Assembly (NCBI GenBank): GCA_034423135.1
Contig: DAOUJC010000009.1
Span: 1-21,859 of the forward strand
Length of the DNA stretch: 21,859 bases
From: JAPPHY01 sp034423135
Lineage (GTDB): Bacteria; Chloroflexota; Dehalococcoidia; Lucifugimonadales; UBA2985
Direction: 5' to 3'
In this document: piece after piece, positions 9,759-16,490 of the stretch
Layout of the letters: each line of letters opens with the position of its first letter
Position numbering within the stretch: position 1 is the stretch's first letter
Notes under the pieces: generated by a model
What the model was told of the DNA's origin: nothing
Databases searched by the model: none
What the model saw: only the letters and a program-made list of their open reading frames with translations
Made by a program: the position numbers and the translations under genes

Positions 9759-9764
9759 ATTATA
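9759..9764 (-). promoter_or_regulatory. -10 box TATAAT of the PAP2 gene
   Basis: A perfect TATAAT on the minus strand ends 5 nt before GTG 9753. Transcription would begin at or next to the start codon, giving a leaderless message. The -35 region is poor (no TTGACA-like hexamer at 16-18 nt). If translation starts at ATG 9702, the leader is instead about 50 nt. Confidence 0.5.
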
Positions 9765-9793
9765 GCGTACGGCAGGCGGGCCACCGTGCCTCC

Positions 9794-9938
9794 GTCATTC
9801 CGAGCGTAGTCGAGGAATCTAGGACACCCGTGGCTCTTAGCGGATCGTCGTCAGAGAGGTGCATAGTAGGGGGCTAGGGGTGGCAAATCCACCGTAGGTC
9901 TTGGATTCTTCACTCCGCTGCGCTCCATTCAGAATGAC
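9794..9938. repeat. Intergenic repeat family B, copy 1 (inverted ends GTCATTC/GAATGAC)
   Basis: This 145-bp element begins GTCATTCCGAGCG and ends CATTCAGAATGAC. The ends form an imperfect inverted repeat (left arm about 9794-9824, right arm about 9899-9938). The same two arms bound the element at 19123-19229, while the centres differ. No ORF of its own was seen. It fills most of the front of the 400-bp gap between the PAP2 and mscS genes. Confidence 0.65.
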
Positions 9939-9956
9939 GGATGAGGATGGCGTGAC

Positions 9957-9995
9957 GCCCGCTCATATGGTTCGACAGGCTCACCATGAGCGGGC
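9957..9995. repeat. Palindromic repeat family A, copy identical to 18963-19001
   Basis: A 39-bp element with 10-bp arms GCCCGCTCAT and ATGAGCGGGC around a core containing TTCGACAGGCTCA. It is identical base for base to the element at 18963-19001. The core recurs seven times in the window, always between genes. It resembles dispersed REP-like elements of many bacterial chromosomes. Confidence 0.75.
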
Positions 9996-10077
9996 AGGGC
10001 AGGATGAGCGGGCGGAATAGCCTATGGCGTGCGGGGCGGGATGAGCGGGCGCGGGTGGCCTGTCCCAATGCGCAGGA

Positions 10078-10106
10078 TTGACCCGCCTGCGTGGTACGGC
10101 TACCAT
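10078..10106 (+). promoter_or_regulatory. Promoter of mscS
   Basis: There is a -35 TTGACC (10078-10083), a 17-nt spacer and a -10 TACCAT (10101-10106). The start point is predicted near 10113, leaving a leader of about 40 nt with GGAAGGAG before ATG 10154. It lies after the repeats in the same gap. Confidence 0.7.
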
Positions 10107-10153
10107 TGCTCCGGTATCCGCGGGACGCGGCAAGATTCGGAAGGAGACGCACT

Positions 10154-11254
10154 ATGGACAGAGTGGTCCTGGAGAACGTGACCCTGGGCGACCTGATATA
10201 CCTGGGGTCGGCGACGCTTGCGGGCCTGATCGTCTCCTTCATCGTGCGCATTCTGACCGGGTCGATCAAGCGACGCCTGCGCCGAGACAACCCAACCTGC
10301 CTCCGCGCCGCACTCATCGACGACATCGACGGCGCGCTCTCGCTCCTGATCATCCTGCTTGGCGTGCACATAGGGCTGAGGTGGCAGCCGTCGCTGGTCG
10401 AGTATCGAGACTTAATCACGAGCGCGTTCGTCATCATGAGCATAATCATCGTGCTGTACGGGGCCATACGCGCGCAGGACGACGCCATCGGGTGGGCCCT
10501 TGGCCGCGTGGGCGAGCGCACGGGTCAGGACCGCGTGGTGGAGTCGGTGACGCCCATCGCGACGCAGATAGCGAACGCCGTCGTGCTTGTGATGGCGGGT
10601 TTGATCGTGCTGGACCGGCTGGGCATATCGATTGCGCCGCTCATCGCGGGCCTTGGCGTCGGCGGCCTGGCCGTGGCGCTCGCGTTACAGGGCACGCTCA
10701 CAAACCTGTTCGCCGGCCTCAGCGTGACAACCGACGGCTCGATTCGTGTCGGCGACTACGTGCAGCTTGAGGGCGGCATGGTCGGCGCCATCGATCACAT
10801 CGGCTGGCGCACCACGCGGGTTCGACTGCTTTCGAACAACATCGTCTTCGTGCCCAACTCAAGGCTCGCCGACAGCATCACCACCAACTTCAACTACCCC
10901 TACGAGGAGATGTCGGTCTACCTGCAGATGGGCGTGAGCTACTTCAGCGACCTGGCGCACGTGGAGCGCGTGACGGTGGAGGTGGCGAGGCAGGTGCTGC
11001 AGGAGACGCCGGGCGCGATTAGCGACTACGAACCCTCGGTCTGGTACACGGAGTTTGGCGACTCCAACATCAACTTCTGGGTGGTGATGCGGTCCGACGG
11101 ATACCTGAGCTCCTGGACGGTGCAGAACGCGTTCGTGAAGGCCATAGCCCGCCGCTACGAGGAGGAAGGCATCGAGATCTCGTTCCCGGCGCGCAACGTG
11201 TTCATGCGAGAGGGCGCGCTGGACGCAGGGACTGGGGAGGGCGGAAAGGCGTAG
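10154..11254 (+). CDS. mscS: MscS-family mechanosensitive ion channel
   Basis: This 366-aa membrane protein belongs to the small-conductance mechanosensitive channel family, which opens under membrane tension to release solutes on osmotic downshock. Hydrophobic segments lie near 13-33, 60-78, 88-105 and 137-153. They are followed by the Gly/Ala-rich pore helix GLGVGGLAVALALQG (166-180) and the beta domain with VPNSRLADSITTNF (233-246), the hallmark of the family. The C-terminal cytoplasmic vestibule ends EISFPARNVF (341-350). ATG 10154 has an excellent Shine-Dalgarno (GGAAGGAG) 7 nt upstream. It is a single gene with its own promoter. The next gene is convergent after 12 nt. It is slightly longer than E. 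coli MscS (286 aa) because of an extra N-terminal helix region. Confidence 0.93.
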   Translation: MDRVVLENVTLGDLIYLGSATLAGLIVSFIVRILTGSIKRRLRRDNPTCLRAALIDDIDGALSLLIILLGVHIGLRWQPSLVEYRDLITSAFVIMSIIIVLYGAIRAQDDAIGWALGRVGERTGQDRVVESVTPIATQIANAVVLVMAGLIVLDRLGISIAPLIAGLGVGGLAVALALQGTLTNLFAGLSVTTDGSIRVGDYVQLEGGMVGAIDHIGWRTTRVRLLSNNIVFVPNSRLADSITTNFNYPYEEMSVYLQMGVSYFSDLAHVERVTVEVARQVLQETPGAISDYEPSVWYTEFGDSNINFWVVMRSDGYLSSWTVQNAFVKAIARRYEEEGIEISFPARNVFMREGALDAGTGEGGKA

Positions 11255-11266
11255 GGGCTAGTAACC

Positions 11267-11953
11267 TTATGCGGGAGGGGGCCCAAGCTCCGTCAGAAAT
11301 CCCTGTGGCGTAACTCCGTGGGCTGCAATGCACTCCTGAACCTGCCAGTCGTCAAGGAGCCTGGTCAGTATCCTGTGCACGACAACGATGGTCAGCTCAT
11401 GTGTGTCACCGGGGTTATCGCAGGAGGCCAGCAAGCTGAGGGCCGTTTCTGTTCTGTCCCTATAAACTGGCTCCTGCGGCGGTACCGCGATAAACGAACC
11501 CACACCCGTGCGGTGTTCAGAACCGCCTACCGGCCCTGCAGTTTCTGGAACTACCCGTCTAACCGGCCTGTTCACACGGTCCACTATTAGCTTGAAGATA
11601 CCCTGGAATTCCCGTTCATTGAGCGTATAGTCATAGTCCAAGGCAGGAGAATCTACATGGAAAGGTATTCGACTGGGTAGTTTCTCCATGGCCCATCGCC
11701 TCACGTGGAGGAAGTCTATGGACAGCCGGGCCGCAATCTCGGGGTCTGCGTCACGAAGCCTGTATAAGACGGCGCCCAGCACGTGAACCGGAGTTCTCTC
11801 CTGACCCAGTTCAAGAGCGTCCTTGAAGGCTATTTGACCAACTAGCCATGTTTCTCTATAGTTGAACAGAGCGTGATGGCGTACCTCAATCGACTCGACT
11901 TGTGACCCTGAGGAGAAGAAACGGCGGAATAGCTTCGCTAGCATACCATTCAT
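11267..11953 (-). CDS. Unknown protein with possible Clp-N-like helical repeats
   Basis: I do not recognise this 228-aa protein as a named family. Two segments resemble the helical repeat of Clp ATPase N-terminal domains. The first, near residues 42-93, runs from AFKDALELGQERTPVHVLGAVLY to RRWAMEKL in the manner of 'A..A..LG...T..HVL.ALL'. The second, near 168-221, has HELTIVVVHRILTRLLDD and ends AAHGVTPQGFLTEL. A Pro/Gly-rich linker lies between them. No AAA ATPase domain, signal peptide or membrane segment is present. The start is uncertain: ATG 11953 is used, but ATG 11944 and GTG 11968 are possible and none has a good ribosome site. It is divergent from the restriction methyltransferase across about 250 nt and shares its lower GC content, so it may belong to that island. 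Function unknown. Confidence 0.6.
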   Translation of the reverse strand: MNGMLAKLFRRFFSSGSQVESIEVRHHALFNYRETWLVGQIAFKDALELGQERTPVHVLGAVLYRLRDADPEIAARLSIDFLHVRRWAMEKLPSRIPFHVDSPALDYDYTLNEREFQGIFKLIVDRVNRPVRRVVPETAGPVGGSEHRTGVGSFIAVPPQEPVYRDRTETALSLLASCDNPGDTHELTIVVVHRILTRLLDDWQVQECIAAHGVTPQGFLTELGPPPA

Positions 11954-12160
11954 TTCTACACCGCACACTTCGCTAAAGTGACCGGAACTGTCTCGTGCGA
12001 GTAAAGTCTACTATGTCTTCCCAAGAGTGTCTATTACCCAGATCCACCACTACCAGGAGAAGCATGATTATCGGGCTTATTGGTTGAACCGGTTGGTGCG
12101 TGGGCTGACGACTGACGGGGTTGGCAGTGGTGGCGCGCGGTATGGGCAGCCTCGTCCCAC

Positions 12161-12190
12161 TTGACCGGAGACGTCCAGACGTCTTATACT
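12161..12190 (+). promoter_or_regulatory. Promoter of the DNA methyltransferase (leaderless transcript likely)
   Basis: There is a -35 TTGACC (12161-12166), an 18-nt spacer and a -10 TATACT (12185-12190). The ATG at 12200 starts 9 nt after the -10 box, so the message should have no leader or only 2-3 nt. This fits the absence of a Shine-Dalgarno. The TTG of the -35 box is in frame with the gene and could be mistaken for its start codon. I see nothing else recognisable in 11969-12160. Confidence 0.7.
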
Positions 12191-12199
12191 GCCGACGAG

Positions 12200-13351
12200 A
12201 TGTCGGAAGAACAGACGAGATACGCCCCTGGGCGTGTGAGGGATGGCATCATCCAGGCGATGTCATTCACCTCCAAGGCGCTGACCGTCAGGGAGATTGA
12301 GGACCGTGTCTCTCAGGTCGTAGGCCCCACGCGAGGGTCCTCGATTCGCTCCTACCTCAGGCTGAACACTCCCCAGATGTTCGTGCGAGAGGAGCGGGGC
12401 GTATATGCGCTCCGCCCGGACTGGTCTTCAAGCACCCAGATCGGGCTGCCTGAAGACCGGCTTTGGCAAGCACCGGTCTCGATTGGAAACGCGACTCTCT
12501 ATCACGCCGACTGCTTCGACTGGCTGGGGCAGCAGGATGACAACAGCATCCATGCAGTGGTTACGGATCCTCCCTACGGCATTCACGAGTACACACAAGA
12601 GCAGCAGGCCAAGTTGCGAGTGGGTAGAGGAGGCGTATGGCGCATGCCTCCGTCATTCGATGGTCATCGGCGCTCGCCTTTGCCCAGATTCACAACCCTT
12701 ACTCCGGAGCAGTTGGATGACATCCATACCTTCTTCTTCGTGTGGACACGCCTGCTCATTCGGAAGCTGGTTCCGGGCGCCAATGTGGTAGTGGCGTCCA
12801 ATCCCCTGGTGTCACATCTAGTCTCCCGGGCGCTGTCCGATGGTGGCCTGGAGCGCCGCGGGGAGATTGTGCGCCTGACCATGACGCTCAGAGGAGGAGA
12901 CCGCCCCAAGGCCGCTCACGAGGAGTTTCACGAGGTCAGCGTCATGCCCCGCTCGATGTGGGAACCCTGGGTGCTGTACCGCAAGCCGGTGGAAGGCAGG
13001 GTGCAAGATAACCTCAGGGTGTGGAAGACCGGCGGGTTCCGCCGCCCGGGTCCGGACAGGCCATTCGGGGACGTGATTTCCTCGGCGCCAACAAGAAAGG
13101 CTGAGCGTGACCTTGCGCCACACCCAAGTCTCAAACCCCAGCTATTCCTGAGGTATCTGGTGCGCTCCGTCTTGCCGACAGGAGAAGGAACAATCCTAGA
13201 TCCATTTGCTGGCGCGGGCTCGACATTGGCCGCCGCGGAAGCCGTAGGCTACAAGAGCGTAGGCGTGGAGAAGGACGAGTTCTACTTCGACATGGCCAGA
13301 GAGGCAATCCCGAAGCTGGCGCGATTCTCCCCAAACGGTCAAGTCAAGTAG
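12200..13351 (+). CDS. Site-specific DNA methyltransferase (type II, beta class) with N-terminal winged helix
   Basis: This 383-aa enzyme transfers a methyl group from SAM to adenine-N6 or cytosine-N4 in a specific DNA site. Catalytic motif IV DPPYG (123-127) comes before the SAM-binding motif DPFAGAGST (334-342), the order of the beta class. HPSLKP (308-313) is the usual stretch ahead of the SAM motif. Residues about 12-71 (RDGIIQA to ERGVYAL, with ALTVREIEDRV) look like a HARE-HTH-type winged helix, which probably aids DNA contact. The stretch between 130 and 305 would hold target recognition. ATG 12200 is chosen over TTG 12161 because the latter lies in the -35 box. The endonuclease gene faces it and the two coding regions overlap by 13 bp. 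The recognition sequence cannot be read from the protein. Confidence 0.9.
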   Translation: MSEEQTRYAPGRVRDGIIQAMSFTSKALTVREIEDRVSQVVGPTRGSSIRSYLRLNTPQMFVREERGVYALRPDWSSSTQIGLPEDRLWQAPVSIGNATLYHADCFDWLGQQDDNSIHAVVTDPPYGIHEYTQEQQAKLRVGRGGVWRMPPSFDGHRRSPLPRFTTLTPEQLDDIHTFFFVWTRLLIRKLVPGANVVVASNPLVSHLVSRALSDGGLERRGEIVRLTMTLRGGDRPKAAHEEFHEVSVMPRSMWEPWVLYRKPVEGRVQDNLRVWKTGGFRRPGPDRPFGDVISSAPTRKAERDLAPHPSLKPQLFLRYLVRSVLPTGEGTILDPFAGAGSTLAAAEAVGYKSVGVEKDEFYFDMAREAIPKLARFSPNGQVK

Positions 13352-13968
13352 TAAACCCAACTGCTGCGTAGCTTGCGGATGCCCTCCTGGTGGAGCGTAG
13401 CCGTACGCGTGCCGAGTTCGCCCCGCGGGTTCCTTCGGAAGTCGTCGACTGTAACGTTACCAAGATATACTTCAGTAAACGTCATGGGATCGCGAGCGCG
13501 CACGGGCTCGGATCTGTTGTCTACTTTGTACACGAAGACGCAGAGCCATTGGTCCCTGGCGCCGTGCGTATCGACTGCACCGCCCGCCTTGCGAGTGGTC
13601 TTGACCTCCACACCCTCGGAACCGGCCCTGACGGCGTTGTCGGCATACTGGCCTTGCACTAGAAGGTCCGGGTGGCCGTTGTGGTAGCGGTTCTCTGTTA
13701 GGACGCGGGAGTGCCTGGCCAGGCTTGCGGTTAGCATGTCCGATAACACGCCCGACATTATGGCCGGCCTCAGCATATCGTCTAGCCGCTCTAGTCCCTT
13801 GCCAAGAAGATGTGTATTGACGTCAAAGAAGAAGTCGTAAACGTCTTGTATTGCCAGTTCGAAATCCAGGAGACGCAACTCGAAAGGCAAGCGCAGCTCA
13901 CGATTGAACCTGGTTGTGTCAACGTGATTCCGCGGAACCGAATTGAGCGAAAGCGGGTCAGTCATCAT
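13339..13968 (-). CDS. Probable type II restriction endonuclease (PD-(D/E)XK)
   Basis: This 209-aa protein faces the DNA methyltransferase and is its likely cutting partner. The active site is readable: GHPDLLVQG (98-106, Asp101), then GVEVKTTRK (119-127, Glu121 and Lys123), spaced as in PD-(D/E)XK enzymes. AGGAVDTHGARDQWLC follows (128-143) and ends in a hydrophobic strand, CVFVYKV. I cannot name the subtype or the cleavage site. The frame is open to 14184, but that would overlap the permease gene and its promoter, so ATG 13968 (or the adjacent ATG 13965) is used; the ribosome site is weak. A poor promoter, TTGCGC with an 18-nt spacer to TACAAG, lies about 35-75 nt upstream. The stop lies within the 3' end of the methyltransferase gene. 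Confidence 0.8.
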   Translation of the reverse strand: MMTDPLSLNSVPRNHVDTTRFNRELRLPFELRLLDFELAIQDVYDFFFDVNTHLLGKGLERLDDMLRPAIMSGVLSDMLTASLARHSRVLTENRYHNGHPDLLVQGQYADNAVRAGSEGVEVKTTRKAGGAVDTHGARDQWLCVFVYKVDNRSEPVRARDPMTFTEVYLGNVTVDDFRRNPRGELGTRTATLHQEGIRKLRSSWVYYLT

Positions 13969-14048
13969 GCATCCGTTCGTTGTCCGTGCCCATCTCTTGT
14001 ACCACGGCCAACACCGTCGGCGCAAGGCATAACCTTCCACCCGCGCCA

Positions 14049-14077
14049 TTGATTCTTGCGGTGTGCTGCGGTAGTGT
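14049..14077 (+). promoter_or_regulatory. Possible promoter of the permease gene
   Basis: There is a -35-like TTGATT (14049-14054), a 17-nt spacer and a weak -10-like TAGTGT (14072-14077). It lies in the 142-nt gap between the divergent endonuclease and permease genes. The start would be near 14084, 27 nt before GTG 14111. The -10 match is poor. Confidence 0.4.
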
Positions 14078-14110
14078 GAGCCGGATGCCAACTCGCCGAG
14101 GCGCGCGCTC

Positions 14111-15718
14111 GTGAACGGTCCCGAAATCACCATTGTCAACTGGCTGCTGGCGGCCTCGCCGGTCGTGTTCCTGGTGGCCGCCATCGTGTGGCTGAGCTGG
14201 AGCGTGCCTCGGGTGGGCGCGGGCGCCTGCGTGCTCGCCCTCGCGCTTGCGCTGCTGGTCTTCGGTGCCGAGCCGGGTCACGCCGCCATCGCCGCAGCCA
14301 AGGGCATCAGCCTGTCGCTCTTCGTCCTCACCATCGTCTGGACCTCCGTGTACCTGTACAACGTGCTCGACAGGCTGAAGGCCATCGAAGCCATCGGGCG
14401 CAGCATGGCCGCGCTGGCCGGCGACGGGCTGGCGCAGGCGCTCATCATCGGTTGGGGCTTCTCCAGCTTCATCCAGGGCATAACCGGGTTCGGCGTGCCT
14501 GTCGCGGTCGCAGCGCCGCTGCTCATCATGCTCGGCTTCTCGCCCGCGCGGGCCGCGGCGATGGCGCTTGTGGGCCACGGCTGGGCCGTCACGTTCGGCT
14601 CGATGGCCTCCTCCTACTACACCATCCAGCTTGTGACCGGAATCGAGGGCGAAGTTATCGCGCCCCACATGGCGCTGCTGTTCGCGCCGGTCATCGTGGC
14701 GAGCGGCGCGCTCGTGGCGCACATCCAGGGCGGTCTGCCCGCGGTGGGTCGCAGCCTTCCGATCGTGGTCGTCGTCGGGTCGATGATGGCGGGTGCGATG
14801 TACGTGCTGGCGCTGCTGGGCGCGCCGCAGATCGCGTCGACCGTGCCGGGCATTCTGGGCATGGTGGCGATGGCGCTGCTGGCCAGGACGCCGCTGCTCC
14901 TGCCGGCGCGGCGGGTCACCGCGGCGAGTGCGACGGAAGGCGATGCGGACGCGGAGCAGCCCCTCAAGCCGATGCCGCTGGTGCTCGCGCTGCTGCCCTA
15001 CCTGCTGCTCGTCACGCTGAGCGTCATATCGCAGATCGGGCCGGTGATGGAGGCCGTCAGCGGGCTTCGACTGGCCGCCGACTACCCCGGCTTCACGACC
15101 GGCCAGGGCTTCGTGGTGGAGCCCGCCGACAACTACGCGCCAATCAGCCTGCTCAACCATCCCGCACCGCTGATCGTGATGTCCACGCTGGCAAGCGTGC
15201 TGGCCTATGCTGCGACCGGCTGGTGGCGAAGTGGAGTGGTGCGAGAATCCGTGAGGCTGACGTACAGGCAGAGCCGCAGCTCCACCCTGAGCGTCACGAC
15301 GATGGTGGTGATGGCGGTGGTGATGGCCGACACCGGTATGACGGTGCTGCTGGCCGAGGGCATTGCGAGCGTGTCCGGCCCGCTGTTCCCGCTTGTGTCG
15401 CCGTTCATCGGGCTGCTTGGGTCGTTCATGAGCGGCAGCAACACCAACTCAAACGTGATGTTCGGGTTGCTGCAGATGGAGACAGCGCGTGCGCTGGGCA
15501 TCGGCGCCGTGACCATATCGAGCATTCAGTCGATCGGTGCGTCAGTCGGTAGCTCTATGGCGCCTGCGAAGGTGCTGGTTGCGGCGGCGGTGGTCGGCCT
15601 GGGCGGGCAGGAGCGCAGCATCTTCCGCGGGGTGATCCCGTACATCATCGCGCTCGTGCTTCTGGCCGGGCTGGAGGCGATGGTGGTCATTCACCTGCTG
15701 CCGGCGCTGTCCAGGTAG
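14111..15718 (+). CDS. LctP-family (L-lactate permease type) carboxylate transporter
   Basis: This 535-aa protein has at least a dozen hydrophobic segments and matches the lactate permease family (TC 2.A.14), which imports lactate or glycolate with protons or sodium. The family signature GFSSFIQGITGFGVPVAVAA lies at 116-135 and continues LGFSPARAAA (141-150). A second conserved stretch, GSNTNSNVMFG, lies near residue 440, and the end holds the IQSIGASVGSSMAPAKV segment. The length is close to E. coli LldP (551 aa). The start is GTG 14111, with GAGG about 10 nt upstream. Signal for lactate over glycolate or a related 2-hydroxy acid cannot be read from the sequence, and no lactate dehydrogenase is adjacent. 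It is a single gene, convergent with crcB across a repeat cluster. Confidence 0.88.
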   Translation: MNGPEITIVNWLLAASPVVFLVAAIVWLSWSVPRVGAGACVLALALALLVFGAEPGHAAIAAAKGISLSLFVLTIVWTSVYLYNVLDRLKAIEAIGRSMAALAGDGLAQALIIGWGFSSFIQGITGFGVPVAVAAPLLIMLGFSPARAAAMALVGHGWAVTFGSMASSYYTIQLVTGIEGEVIAPHMALLFAPVIVASGALVAHIQGGLPAVGRSLPIVVVVGSMMAGAMYVLALLGAPQIASTVPGILGMVAMALLARTPLLLPARRVTAASATEGDADAEQPLKPMPLVLALLPYLLLVTLSVISQIGPVMEAVSGLRLAADYPGFTTGQGFVVEPADNYAPISLLNHPAPLIVMSTLASVLAYAATGWWRSGVVRESVRLTYRQSRSSTLSVTTMVVMAVVMADTGMTVLLAEGIASVSGPLFPLVSPFIGLLGSFMSGSNTNSNVMFGLLQMETARALGIGAVTISSIQSIGASVGSSMAPAKVLVAAAVVGLGGQERSIFRGVIPYIIALVLLAGLEAMVVIHLLPALSR

Positions 15719-15739
15719 CCAAGGGGCGTGGCGGCGGGT

Positions 15740-15802
15740 GCCCGCTCATGCCCTTCGACAAGCTCAGAGCCTGCCCCGCACTTGATGCGGGGGTGAGCGG
15801 GC
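15740..15802. repeat. Palindromic repeat family A, composite copy
   Basis: The outer arms GCCCGCTCA and TGAGCGGGC enclose TTCGACAAGCTCAGAG (15754-15769) and a separate hairpin of CCCCGCA (15774-15780), loop CTTGA, TGCGGGG (15786-15792). The cluster lies between the convergent permease and crcB genes and could end transcription from both sides, although it lacks a clear T run. Confidence 0.6.
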
Positions 15803-15813
15803 GGGATAAGCAT

Positions 15814-15846
15814 CGCTCGTGGTGAGCCTGTCGAACCATTTGAGCG
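15814..15846. repeat. Palindromic repeat family A, inverted copy
   Basis: GGTGAGCCTGTCGAACC (15821-15837) is the reverse complement of the family A core. It is flanked by short arms CGCTC and GAGCG. It ends 14 nt before the crcB stop codon. Confidence 0.6.
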
Positions 15847-15860
15847 GCGCCCAGCCGTGT

Positions 15861-16247
15861 TCACACCTCAGGCCGGAACGCCTGCCCGATTCGCAGACCC
15901 ACGGCCACCGCGGACAGTCCGATGCCCAGCTGCAGGAACACGTTGGCAAAGCTCGCCACGTAGGCGCCGTCCCGCAGCAGCCTGACGGTCTCGATGCCGA
16001 ACGCCGAGAAGGTGGTGAATCCGCCCAGCACTCCGACGATGAGGAAGGCCTGCGCCTCTCGTGTGAGGGCGTGATGGGCGTCCCACAGCCCAACCACGAG
16101 ACCGATGATCAGGCAGCCGATGGCGTTCACGGCCAGCGTCCCATACGGAAACGCCGGCGCACCCAAGACGCTGTTCAACCCCGTGACGACCAGGTAGCGC
16201 ATGATCGAGCCCACCACGCCGCCTGCGCCAACCCACAGGACTAGCAT
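15861..16247 (-). CDS. crcB: CrcB/Fluc fluoride ion channel
   Basis: This 128-aa protein with four hydrophobic segments is a Fluc-type fluoride exporter. These channels act as dual-topology dimers in the inner membrane to remove toxic fluoride. It has GGVVGSIMRY (9-18), NAIGCLIIG (41-49) with the conserved Asn41, and VLGGFTTFSAFG (73-84) containing the TTFS signature that lines the pore and binds the central sodium. Only one copy is seen here, which fits a homodimer of dual topology. ATG 16247 has a modest GGGG about 6 nt upstream. I found no convincing fluoride riboswitch in the 243 nt upstream. It is divergent from the histidine decarboxylase operon. Confidence 0.94.
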   Translation of the reverse strand: MLVLWVGAGGVVGSIMRYLVVTGLNSVLGAPAFPYGTLAVNAIGCLIIGLVVGLWDAHHALTREAQAFLIVGVLGGFTTFSAFGIETVRLLRDGAYVASFANVFLQLGIGLSAVAVGLRIGQAFRPEV

Positions 16248-16414
16248 GAGCTGCCCCGGCGCGCATGTGCGCGGTGTGCGGGCGCTGCGTGCGGTGTTGG
16301 CGTGCTGCGTCGGATCAACATAGTATGGCCTGACCTCGGCGATAGTTGTACCACAAACGCGGCAGGGCTGTCAGGTTGTGGGGAGAATCGCAAGCACACG
16401 GAGAATTTCGCCGT

Positions 16415-16444
16415 TTGCCCGTGGGTATGCCTGCGTGCTATATT
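16415..16444 (+). promoter_or_regulatory. Promoter of the histidine decarboxylase operon
   Basis: There is a -35 TTGCCC (16415-16420), an 18-nt spacer and a -10 TATATT (16439-16444). The start is predicted near 16451, giving a leader of about 40 nt that contains GGAGG 6 nt before ATG 16491. A minus-strand TACTAT near 16318-16323 may serve crcB but lacks a good -35 box. I see nothing else in the 16248-16490 gap. Confidence 0.65.
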
Positions 16445-16490
16445 CGAAAAGAGGGATGGAAGCCACAGCGGCACAGAGCGGAGGTGCATC

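Noticed and set aside
12161..12199. Extension of the DNA methyltransferase to TTG 12161
   Set aside because: That TTG is part of the -35 box TTGACC and would be upstream of the predicted transcript start.
13969..14184. Extension of the endonuclease to the far upstream ATG at 14184
   Set aside because: It would overlap the permease gene and its promoter, and adds residues of low-complexity shadow type.
13958..15160. A 400-aa minus-strand reading frame
   Set aside because: It lies antisense to the permease gene, is rich in Arg, His and Asp as expected from GC-rich antisense frames, and matches no family.
16248..16490. A fluoride (crcB-type) riboswitch in front of crcB
   Set aside because: The upstream sequence on the minus strand was read for the conserved riboswitch stretches and pseudoknot pairing; no convincing match was found.
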